From assembly GCA_002405805.1 (NCBI GenBank), contig DHMN01000019.1, positions 1-5,950 of the forward strand: a stretch of 5,950 nucleotides of DNA, read 5' to 3'. The translations under genes were made by a program, and so were the position numbers. Origin of the DNA: Cyanobacteria bacterium UBA4641. GTDB lineage: Bacteria; Cyanobacteriota; Vampirovibrionia; Gastranaerophilales; Gastranaerophilaceae. Of this stretch, positions 1-4,486 are shown in pieces; the stretch's first letter is position 1, and each line of letters starts with the position of its first letter. The notes under the pieces are model-generated. The model saw only the letters and a program-made list of their open reading frames with translations. It was not told where the DNA came from and made no database searches.

Positions 1-3
1 TTA

Positions 4-30
4 GAGATTCCGAAACAAGTTCGAAATGAC
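4..30 (-). repeat. Palindromic intergenic repeat, copy C
   Basis: Read on the minus strand this is a 27-nt copy of a family found seven times in the window, with the head GTCA, two inverted arms and the tail TCTC. It matches bases 268-294 at 25 of 27 positions; the identity extends three bases further left to base 1, giving 28 of 30. One arm has a substitution (TTTCGAA against TTCGGAA), so the stem is imperfect. It may continue a repeat array lying to the left of the window. Confidence 0.75.
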
Positions 31-43
31 TGTTCTTCATTAT

Positions 44-107
44 GTCATTCTGAAAGGATTAAAAATCAAGTTGCATTGCAACGTAGTTTTTATCCTATTC
101 AGAATCT
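44..107 (+). repeat. Palindromic repeat copy E with a second palindrome in its loop
   Basis: The outer arms ATTCTGAA (47-54) and TTCAGAAT (98-105) belong to the window's 27-nt repeat family and have the same GTCA head at 44-47. Where the short copies have a loop of about 5 nt, this copy has 43 nt that are themselves palindromic. AGGAT and AAAAA at 55-65 pair with TTTTT and ATCCT at 87-96, with one bulged base at 60. A further inner stem is GTTGCA/TGCAAC (70-75 with 77-82). The whole element can fold into one long hairpin of about 18 plus 6 base pairs. It has no coding capacity. Confidence 0.75.
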
Positions 108-120
108 ATCAATGTTTATT

Positions 121-150
121 TTTGTCAGATTGGTTTTGCTGACAAATTTT
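121..150 (+). terminator. Hairpin with T-run, possible terminator of an upstream gene
   Basis: TTTGTCAG (121-128) and CTGACAAA (139-146) form a perfect 8-bp stem with a 10-nt loop, followed by TTTT. This fits a modest intrinsic terminator for plus-strand transcription entering from the left, but the gene it would serve is outside the window. The stem has only three G-C pairs, so it could also be just another intergenic palindrome. Confidence 0.4.
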
Positions 151-160
151 ACTAACTAAA

Positions 161-197
161 CACCCCTCACCCTAATCCTCTCCCTCGGAGAGGGTAA
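161..197 (+). repeat. C-rich intergenic palindrome (CCCTCACCCTAATCC type)
   Basis: A C-rich strand CCCCTCACCCTAATCC runs into a hairpin, CCTCTCC (177-183) with GGAGAGG (187-193) around a 3-nt loop. A second possible pairing is ACCCT (169-173) with AGGGT (191-195). Its GC content stands out sharply from the AT-rich surroundings. Similar CCCTCACCCTAACCCTCTCCC elements occur between genes in many unrelated bacteria (from memory), so this looks like a dispersed repeat and not a local regulatory site. Confidence 0.55.
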
Positions 198-200
198 ATT

Positions 201-227
201 GTCACCCTGAACTTGATTCAGGGTCTC
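201..227 (+). repeat. Palindromic intergenic repeat, copy A
   Basis: A 27-nt copy in plus orientation: head GTCA, arm CCCTGAA (205-211), 5-nt loop, arm TTCAGGG (217-223), tail TCTC. The arms differ from copies B and D at matching positions on both sides (CCC/GGG here, TTC/GAA or TTC with A-T changes there), so pairing is kept. With copy B at 268-294 it forms an inverted pair beginning GTCA and ending TGAC, like a two-unit REP cluster. Confidence 0.75.
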
Positions 228-264
228 AAATAAAACAAGTTAAGCATAAGACTAAAATGTCAAA

Positions 265-294
265 TTAGAGATTCCGAAACCAGTTCGGAATGAC
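265..294 (-). repeat. Palindromic intergenic repeat, copy B
   Basis: The arms ATTCCGAA (271-278) and TTCGGAAT (284-291) are perfectly complementary around a 5-nt loop. The whole 30 bp matches bases 1-30 with two mismatches. Orientation is minus, facing copy A. Between A and B lie 40 nt of AT-rich filler, which includes an AAATAAAACA string (228-237) that recurs at 4281-4290 beside the other repeat cluster. Confidence 0.8.
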
Positions 295-401
295 GTGTAA
301 TTTATGTATCGTAGTGTAAATACTCACATCTATTATCACGCCTACCATCCTGCCTTCCTCTCCATCTGAACTTCTATAATTCACACATCGTTACAAAAAC
401 C
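295..401. other. Non-coding stretch, nothing recognised
   Basis: There is no convincing open reading frame on either strand. A pyrimidine-rich patch occupies roughly 336-365. A TATAAT string at 375-380 has no acceptable -35 at the right distance, so I do not call a promoter there. The stretch separates the repeat cluster from the rpsE promoter. Confidence 0.5.
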
Positions 402-430
402 TTGACGTGCGTGAGTTTTTATAATATATT
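402..430 (+). promoter_or_regulatory. Probable sigma-70 type promoter for rpsE-rpmD-rplO-secY
   Basis: TTGACG (402-407) and TATATT (425-430) are separated by exactly 17 nt, each one base from consensus. Transcription would start near 437, giving a leader of roughly 140 nt before rpsE. A TATAAT at 420-425 overlaps but lies only 12 nt from the -35, so the downstream hexamer is preferred. This is the best promoter-like pair in the 578 bases before rpsE. Confidence 0.65.
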
Positions 431-436
431 CTTCAT

Positions 437-564
437 TGTCAGAAGTTAAAAGTTCAAATACGATTTCCATAGGCTTTAATTAGCTTTATTTTGGCGTATT
501 TGCAAAAATATCAGGAAACCCAATACCTGAGATAATTATTACTAATTAGAAAAGACAATTAGAA
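437..564 (+). other. Long 5' leader of the rpsE operon with possible RNA structure
   Basis: If transcription starts near 437 the mRNA carries a leader with two visible pairings. CAAATACG (455-462) pairs with CGTATTTG (495-502), 8 perfect base pairs, and TCAGG (511-515) pairs with CCTGA (526-530) around a 10-nt loop. Ribosomal protein operons are often autoregulated through leader structures bound by one of their products. No known leader motif is recognised here, so a regulatory role is inference. Confidence 0.35.
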
Positions 565-578
565 GAAAGGTAAAATCA

Positions 579-1208
579 ATGGAAAACAATGAAGAATTAA
601 ATGTAACTGAAACTGCATCAGAAGTTAAAGCTGAAGCTCCTGCAGTTGAAGCTGCTGAAGAAAAACCTTCAAGAGGCAGAAGAGGTCGTGGAAGAAAACA
701 AAAAATTGAAACTACTGAAGAAAAACCTCAATCAGAATGGACTGAAAGAGTTGTTCAAATCAGCCGTGTAACAAAAGTTGTTAAAGGTGGTAAAAAATTA
801 AGTTTCAGAGCTATCGTTATCGTTGGTAACCAAAAAGGTCAAGTTGGTATCGGTTGTGCTAAAGCTTCAGAAGTTATCATCGCTATCCAAAAAGCTATCG
901 CTGATGGTAGAAAAAATGTTGTTACAGTTCCTATTTTCAAAACAACTATTCCTCACCCAATCACAGGAAAATCTGGTGCCGGTGCAGTAATGTTAAGACC
1001 AGCTTCAGAAGGTACAGGTATTATCGCAGGTGGTGCTGTTCGTTCAGTATTGGAACTTGCAGGTATTGAAAACATTCTTTCAAAATCTTTAGGTTCAAAA
1101 TCACCTCTAAATGCAGCTAACGCTACAATTGAAGCTTTGAAATCATTAACTCCGTTTAGTGATGTTGCTAAAAAACGTGGCTTGACAATGGCTGAACTTT
1201 TAAACTAG
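579..1208 (+). CDS. rpsE: Small ribosomal subunit protein S5 (uS5) with extended N-terminus
   Basis: S5 is a component of the 30S subunit that contributes to decoding accuracy and mRNA handling at the ribosome entry site. Residues 53-209 align by eye with the whole family: the N-terminal double-stranded-RNA-binding-like domain (about 54-118, with VVKGGKKLSFRAIVIVGN and GQVGIG) and the C-terminal domain (about 130-200, with RPASEGTGIIAGGAVRSVLELAG). The core resembles cyanobacterial S5 most closely, from memory. The protein is 209 residues against about 165-175 usually. The extra N-terminus is acidic and Ala-rich (1-30, nine Glu), then very basic (RGRRGRGRK, 32-40), then acidic again. The start is supported by GAAAGG (565-570), 8 nt upstream. 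It is the first gene of a four-gene operon, lacking the usual rplR immediately before it. Confidence 0.96.
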   Translation: MENNEELNVTETASEVKAEAPAVEAAEEKPSRGRRGRGRKQKIETTEEKPQSEWTERVVQISRVTKVVKGGKKLSFRAIVIVGNQKGQVGIGCAKASEVIIAIQKAIADGRKNVVTVPIFKTTIPHPITGKSGAGAVMLRPASEGTGIIAGGAVRSVLELAGIENILSKSLGSKSPLNAANATIEALKSLTPFSDVAKKRGLTMAELLN

Positions 1209-1241
1209 TACGAGAACATTTAATTATAAGGAAATAAAACA

Positions 1242-1433
1242 ATGACAGATAAAAAAGCAGAAATGATTAAAATTAAACTTGTTAAAAGTTTAATCGGTTC
1301 ATCAGAAAAACAATGCAGAGTTGTAAGAGGTTTAGGTTTGACTAAAAAAGACCAAGTTGTAGAACACGCAGCATCTGCTACAATCATGGGTATGGTTAAT
1401 AAAGTATCTCACTTGTTGGAGATTGTTAAATAA
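1242..1433 (+). CDS. rpmD: Large ribosomal subunit protein L30 (uL30)
   Basis: L30 is a small 50S subunit protein. The 63 residues match the bacterial short form (about 60): an opening beta strand IKIKLVKSLIGSSEKQ, the RGLGL turn (29-33), KDQVVEH, and the closing MGMVNKVSHLLEIVK, which matches the family's R-G-M-I-x-x-V-x-x-L pattern. AAGGAA (1228-1233) gives a good ribosome binding site for the first Met. Met8 (1263) would give a length even closer to the family's but lacks an equally good site, so the longer form is chosen. It lies 33 nt after rpsE, in its usual order before rplO. As I recall, cyanobacteria and plastids generally lack L30, so its presence helps place the organism outside photosynthetic cyanobacteria. 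Confidence 0.94.
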   Translation: MTDKKAEMIKIKLVKSLIGSSEKQCRVVRGLGLTKKDQVVEHAASATIMGMVNKVSHLLEIVK

Positions 1434-1484
1434 TTACCCTTAGTTTACGATTTATTATAAATTACAAAGAAAGAGGAAAATGAT

Positions 1485-1934
1485 ATGTCAAATATAACAT
1501 TAGAAGATTTAAAACCTGCTGAAGGTTCTACATCTAAAATCAAAAGAGTTGGACGTGGTCGTTCATCTGGTCGTGGTAAAACATCTTGCCGTGGTCACAA
1601 TGGTGAAGGTCAAAGGTCTGGAAACTCTGCTAAAAGAGGTTTTGAAGGTGGTCAAATGCCTGCTTACAGAAGATTACCTAAATTGAAAGGTTTCCAAGTA
1701 TACTCTAAAGTTAATTATGCTCAAATTAATGTTGGCAGACTTGATGATTTAGGTTTGAAAGAAATTTCACTAGAATCATTGAGAGAAGTTTTAACTATTC
1801 ACCCATCTTGCGTTGGCTTGAGAGTTTTGGGTAATGGTGAAATTAAATCAGCAGTTACAGTTAAGGCAGCATACGTAACTCCTTCTGCAAAAGAAAAAAT
1901 TGAAGCTGCCGGAGGAAAGGTTGAGTTAGTATAA
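1485..1934 (+). CDS. rplO: Large ribosomal subunit protein L15 (uL15)
   Basis: L15 is a 50S assembly protein with a long basic N-terminal arm that threads into 23S rRNA. The 149 residues are the usual length. Visible hallmarks are LKPAEGSTSKIKRVGRGRSS (9-28), the Gly/Arg-rich GRGKTSCRGHNGEGQRSG (29-46), FEGGQMPAYRRLPKLKGF (53-70), then the globular domain (about 75-149) ending with AKEKIEAAGGKVELV, the typical C-terminal strand. AGAGGA (1472-1477) sits 7 nt before the ATG. The gene follows rpmD by 51 nt and its stop codon overlaps the secY start, so the two are probably translated in coupled fashion. Confidence 0.96.
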   Translation: MSNITLEDLKPAEGSTSKIKRVGRGRSSGRGKTSCRGHNGEGQRSGNSAKRGFEGGQMPAYRRLPKLKGFQVYSKVNYAQINVGRLDDLGLKEISLESLREVLTIHPSCVGLRVLGNGEIKSAVTVKAAYVTPSAKEKIEAAGGKVELV

Positions 1935-3277
1935 TGGCACAACAAGGTGTAAAAATGCCTACAACTGAAGATTTGATGTCTATGTGGAATGCATCAGGAT
2001 TGAAAAAGAAAATTCTTTTCACTTTCTTGATGATTGCTGTATGGAGATTCGGAGTTCAGATGCCTTTGTTTGGTATTAACAACCAAGTGTTTTCAAATAT
2101 TGCACAAGGTAATAATATCATCGGTTTCTTGGACTTGTTTTCAGGTGGTGCGTTGGGTAAGGTTTCAATCCTTGCTTTAGGTATCGGACCGTTCATCACA
2201 TCTTCAATTATCGTTCAGCTTGTTTCTGTAGTTATTCCTTCTTTGGAAAAATTGCAAAAAGAAGAGGGCGAGGCAGGTAGAAGAAAGCTTTCACAGTATA
2301 CAAGAATCTTTACTGTAGTGTTGGCTATCTTCCAATCGTTTATTTTTATGTTGTACTTGCATCATTTGCCGGGAGCAATTATTCCTTCAGTGAATCCGAT
2401 TGCTTTCTATGCAAGTTCAATATGTGTATTGACTGCAGGCGCAGTTCTTGTAATGTGGATTTCTGAACTTATCACAGAAAACGGCATCGGCAACGGTGGT
2501 TCTTTGGTTATCTTCTGCGGTATTTTGTCAGGTATTCCGATTTATGCAACAAGAACAGCTCAGTTGGTTAAAGCAAGCTCACAAATGCAAATGGGATTAA
2601 TGATGTTATTAACAATTTTCTTTCTTGCAATGATTTTGATTGTAATCATGCAAGAGGCTACAAGAAAAGTTATTATTGTTAATCCTAAAAGACAAATTGG
2701 TAACAAAGTATATGGTGGTATGAATTCATTCATTCCTTTCAAGTTGAATCCGGGCGGTGTAATGCCTATCATCTTCGCTATCGCGATTTTGTTGTTCCCA
2801 TCAACAGTTTTAGCTTTGGTAGGACAAGCAAACTTCAAATCTTTAGCTGTTAAAAACTTTGTAATGTCTTTGAACCATTGGTTGAGCCCTGACGGTATTG
2901 TATATTACTTACTTTATGTAGGTTTAATCGTTGCGTTGACATTTTTCTATGCATCAATTATGCCAAATATGCAACCGAAAGACATTGCTGATAACTTGAA
3001 GAAATACGGTTCTTCAATCCCTGGTATCAAACCTGGTAGACCAACAGCAGAGGCTTTGGATAAAATTTTATCTAAAACTACATTTATTGGTGCTATCGGC
3101 TTAGGTATTATTGCATTGGTTCCATCATTTGCAAGTTATTTAACACACATTGAAACATTGCAAGGTATTGGTGCTACATCACTAATCATCATGGTTGGTG
3201 TTGCTTTGGATTTGATAAATCAAGTCAAAACACACTTGCTTGCAAGAAATTATGAATCTTTCTTGAAGGATATGTAA
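1934..3277 (+). CDS. secY: Preprotein translocase channel subunit SecY
   Basis: SecY is the inner-membrane pore of the Sec machinery. With SecE and SecG it passes unfolded proteins powered by SecA, or inserts membrane proteins arriving with ribosomes. At 447 residues it is family length. Ten hydrophobic segments are visible, roughly at 25-45, 76-100, 122-142, 158-180, 188-206, 219-239, 273-296, 322-344, 383-402 and 412-430, with the plug region near 60-75. Diagnostic pieces are GPFITSSIIVQL (85-96), EGEAGRRKLSQYTR (111-124), ITENGIGNGGSL (180-191), LNPGGVMPII (271-280) and the ribosome/SecA-contacting loop with IPGIKPGRPTAEAL (362-375). The ATG shares its A with the rplO stop (TAATG). The nearest GGAGG (1911-1915) is rather far away, favouring coupled initiation. 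It is the last gene of the operon; adk does not follow. Confidence 0.97.
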   Translation: MAQQGVKMPTTEDLMSMWNASGLKKKILFTFLMIAVWRFGVQMPLFGINNQVFSNIAQGNNIIGFLDLFSGGALGKVSILALGIGPFITSSIIVQLVSVVIPSLEKLQKEEGEAGRRKLSQYTRIFTVVLAIFQSFIFMLYLHHLPGAIIPSVNPIAFYASSICVLTAGAVLVMWISELITENGIGNGGSLVIFCGILSGIPIYATRTAQLVKASSQMQMGLMMLLTIFFLAMILIVIMQEATRKVIIVNPKRQIGNKVYGGMNSFIPFKLNPGGVMPIIFAIAILLFPSTVLALVGQANFKSLAVKNFVMSLNHWLSPDGIVYYLLYVGLIVALTFFYASIMPNMQPKDIADNLKKYGSSIPGIKPGRPTAEALDKILSKTTFIGAIGLGIIALVPSFASYLTHIETLQGIGATSLIIMVGVALDLINQVKTHLLARNYESFLKDM

Positions 3278-3294
3278 TTTTTATCGACAATAAG

Positions 3295-3331
3295 AACGGA
3301 CGCCGACTCATTCGAGTCGGCGTCCGTTTTG
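3295..3331 (+). terminator. Strong intrinsic terminator after secY
   Basis: A 15-bp stem, almost entirely perfect and GC-rich (3295-3309 with 3314-3328), closes a 4-nt ATTC loop and runs directly into a T-run. It starts 17 nt after the secY stop. It lies between convergent genes, secY and the pilin-like gene, whose stop is at 3342-3344. On the minus strand the hairpin is followed by a T-rich but interrupted tract (TTCTTATTG), so it may end both transcripts, with the plus direction clearly stronger. Confidence 0.93.
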
Positions 3332-3341
3332 TTAGATGAAT

Positions 3342-3965
3342 TTATTTATATGGATAATCTTTATTAAATTCCCAATTATCAAATTTTAGTAAAGTAGAAC
3401 AGGTTACTGGTAATGTTTTACAAATTTCAAGACTTTTTGCTCTAGATAACCTTATATTTTCAAATCCATAAGTGCAGAAACTTACTTCTTCTCCACAATG
3501 AGCTTTTGCATAATTCTTATCGCAGGCTAGAAATGCAAATTTATCATAACCAAATTTGTTTGTTTTTTTGTCACCATTCAAATCTAAGTATAAATCCATG
3601 CAGTTACCTCGATATATTTTTAATGTAGAGCCATCGCTAAAAATAATATCTGCAGATTGATTATTTTCATTGTTGTTAGAATTTAAAATTGAGAATTTTA
3701 GATAAGGACCAAAATATGTTTCTACAAATTTATTTGGAGGTATTTTAAAATCCCAGTCACTTATTGCTCCAAATTCATCTTCCGCGGAGATAACAGCTTG
3801 GTTCATTGTAGAATAGAACTTTTTTAATTTTGTGGTGTAATTTTTTCTTTGAATGTTTGCTATCAAAGTTGGAACAGTCATAGCTGCGACAATTCCGATT
3901 ATACCTAGTGTAATCAATACTTCAGCAAGTGTAAAAGCTTGCTTTAAGATTTTAATATTGTCCAT
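3342..3965 (-). CDS. Type IV pilin-like / pseudopilin protein
   Basis: This is a 207-residue protein with a class III prepilin leader: a short basic stretch MDNIKILKQA, the processing site A10/F11, T12, Glu15 at the +5 position, then a hydrophobic helix (about 13-37, LAEVLITLGIIGIVAAMTVPTLI). A prepilin peptidase (PilD/GspO type) would cleave after Ala10 and N-methylate Phe11; Ala replaces the commoner Gly at -1. The soluble domain includes DLNGDKKTNKFGYDKF (128-143), whose spaced Asp/Asn resemble metal-binding loops of pseudopilins, and six Cys (122, 148, 157, 164, 182, 189) that could form disulfides. The ATG has a good binding site (GAGGGA, 3969-3974). The protein could act in a pilus, a type II secretion-like system or DNA uptake. 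No assembly genes are nearby, so its system is unknown. It is divergent from the XRE regulator gene. Confidence 0.85.
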   Translation of the reverse strand: MDNIKILKQAFTLAEVLITLGIIGIVAAMTVPTLIANIQRKNYTTKLKKFYSTMNQAVISAEDEFGAISDWDFKIPPNKFVETYFGPYLKFSILNSNNNENNQSADIIFSDGSTLKIYRGNCMDLYLDLNGDKKTNKFGYDKFAFLACDKNYAKAHCGEEVSFCTYGFENIRLSRAKSLEICKTLPVTCSTLLKFDNWEFNKDYPYK

Positions 3966-3983
3966 TCTTCCCTCTCTAAAATG

Positions 3984-3998
3984 TGATGTATTACTTCA
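3984..3998. promoter_or_regulatory. Operator-like palindrome O1, TGAnGTAnTACnTCA
   Basis: The 15 bases TGATGTATTACTTCA are symmetric at 12 of the 14 paired positions around a central base: TGA, GTA, TAC and TCA all match. An 18-bp version (3983-4000) recurs in inverted orientation at 4043-4060 with 16 of 18 identical. It lies just downstream of the pilin gene's probable start of transcription and over the -35 position of the regulator gene. This is where an XRE-type repressor would be expected to bind. Binding itself is inference. Confidence 0.55.
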
Positions 3999-4009
3999 TA
4001 GTATAAATT

Positions 4010-4040
4010 ATTATAATTCAAGACAATAAAAATATGTCAA
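4010..4040 (-). promoter_or_regulatory. Candidate promoter of the pilin-like gene
   Basis: On the minus strand TTGACA (4035-4040) is a consensus -35 and TATAAT (4010-4015) a consensus -10, but 19 nt separate them, a long though tolerated spacer. The start of transcription would fall near 4003, about 38 nt before the ATG. An alternative -10, TATACT (4000-4005), lacks a good -35. The -35 lies inside the first codons of the divergent regulator gene. Confidence 0.45.
4012..4017 (+). promoter_or_regulatory. Candidate -10 element of the XRE regulator gene
   Basis: A consensus TATAAT lies 16 nt before the regulator's first ATG. No good -35 is seen at 16-18 nt; that position is occupied by the O1 palindrome. 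Transcription starting near 4024 would leave only about 10 nt of leader. Confidence 0.4.
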
Positions 4041-4249
4041 AATATGAAGTAATGTATCACAAAATATCTTCGGAGATAAAAAGATTACGCAAAGGTGCTA
4101 AATTATCTCAAGAAGAACTTGCCGAAAAACTTAATTGTTCGCGAGAATTTGTCAGTCGAGTAGAGAACAACCGCGAACGAGTAAGTTTAAAGATGATATT
4201 TATACTTTCAGAAGTTTTCGACGTCTCTCCTAAAGTGTTTTTTGATTAG
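4034..4249 (+). CDS. Small XRE-family helix-turn-helix transcriptional regulator
   Basis: This is a 71-residue single-domain DNA-binding protein of the Cro/CI (HTH_3) type. Residues 11-69 make up the five-helix domain: IKRLRKGAKLSQEELAEKLN, then the recognition helix region SREFVSRVENNRE (37-49), then SLKMIFILSEVFDVSPKVFF. There is no effector or peptidase domain, so it probably acts as a dimeric repressor, perhaps of itself and of the divergent pilin-like gene. The first ATG has no Shine-Dalgarno sequence (ATAAAAAT precedes it) and the predicted leader is very short. Met7 (4052) is an alternative start, and the domain would survive its use. The second operator-like site lies within codons 4-9. 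A partner toxin is not seen downstream, which argues against a toxin-antitoxin pair. Confidence 0.88.
   Translation: MSKYEVMYHKISSEIKRLRKGAKLSQEELAEKLNCSREFVSRVENNRERVSLKMIFILSEVFDVSPKVFFD
4045..4059. promoter_or_regulatory. Operator-like site O2, inverted copy of O1
   Basis: TGAAGTAATGTATCA matches the reverse complement of O1 (TGAAGTAATACATCA) at 13 of 15 positions, though it is itself less symmetric. Centres of O1 and O2 are 61 bp apart, close to six helical turns. The pair brackets both divergent promoters and could allow cooperative binding or looping. The site is also coding sequence of the regulator, so part of the match could be chance. Confidence 0.4.
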
Positions 4250-4258
4250 ATTATTATT

Positions 4259-4280
4259 GTCATTCCTGTTTCGGTATCTT
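4259..4280 (+). repeat. Palindromic intergenic repeat, degenerate copy G
   Basis: GTCATTCCTGTTTCGGTATC keeps the head, part of both arms and the tail of the 27-nt family but lacks about five internal bases, so it can no longer form the full stem. It is directly followed by AAATAAAACA, the string that also follows copy A. It begins 9 nt after the regulator's stop codon. Confidence 0.55.
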
Positions 4281-4301
4281 AAATAAAACACAAAGGTCTA
4301 T

Positions 4302-4382
4302 GTCACCCTGAACTGACTAGAATATGAGTTGAGCCAAAGGCGAAACGTAATATTCTGTTCCTACTCGGTGTTTCAGGGTCTT
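4302..4382 (+). repeat. Palindromic intergenic repeat copy F with expanded loop
   Basis: The head GTCA and arms CCCTGAA (4306-4312) and TTCAGGG (4372-4378) match copy A exactly, but the 5-nt loop is replaced by 59 nt. That insert has its own inverted repeat, AGAATAT (4319-4325) with ATATTCT (4350-4356). This parallels copy E, where a different palindrome occupies the same position. The outer stem is followed by TCTTTT, so it might weakly terminate transcription from the regulator gene, which has no other visible terminator. Confidence 0.65.
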
Positions 4383-4435
4383 TTCCATAATTAATATTTA
4401 GCAAATATTATTATTGATAAATCATGATTATTGAG

Positions 4436-4462
4436 AAGATTCTGAAATAAATTCAGAATGAC
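4436..4462 (-). repeat. Palindromic intergenic repeat, copy D
   Basis: The arms ATTCTGAA (4439-4446) and TTCAGAAT (4452-4459) are perfectly complementary around a 5-nt loop, with TGAC at the right end, so the element is in minus orientation. Its arm sequence equals that of copy E. With copy F it forms an inverted pair starting GTCA at 4302 and ending TGAC at 4462, mirroring the A/B pair before rpsE. Confidence 0.75.
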
Positions 4463-4486
4463 AGTTAAATTTATCAACAAAAAATA

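Noticed and set aside
1..294. CRISPR array
   Set aside because: The repeats are palindromic, irregularly spaced, in both orientations and without uniform spacers. No cas gene is in view.
375..380. TATAAT as the rpsE promoter -10
   Set aside because: The bases 16-18 nt upstream bear no likeness to a -35, whereas TTGACG and TATATT at 402-430 form a better spaced pair.
2560..2838. 92-codon open frame on the minus strand
   Set aside because: It lies entirely inside secY, which is certain from its conserved motifs. The translation resembles no family and reflects the opposite strand of membrane-segment codons.
4034..4249. Antitoxin of a toxin-antitoxin pair
   Set aside because: The domain type would fit, but no small toxin frame lies next to it on the same strand, upstream or downstream. 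A stand-alone regulator is simpler.
4259..4462. Insertion sequence or transposon remnant with a coding region
   Set aside because: No transposase-like frame exists between the inverted repeats. The content is only short palindromic elements.
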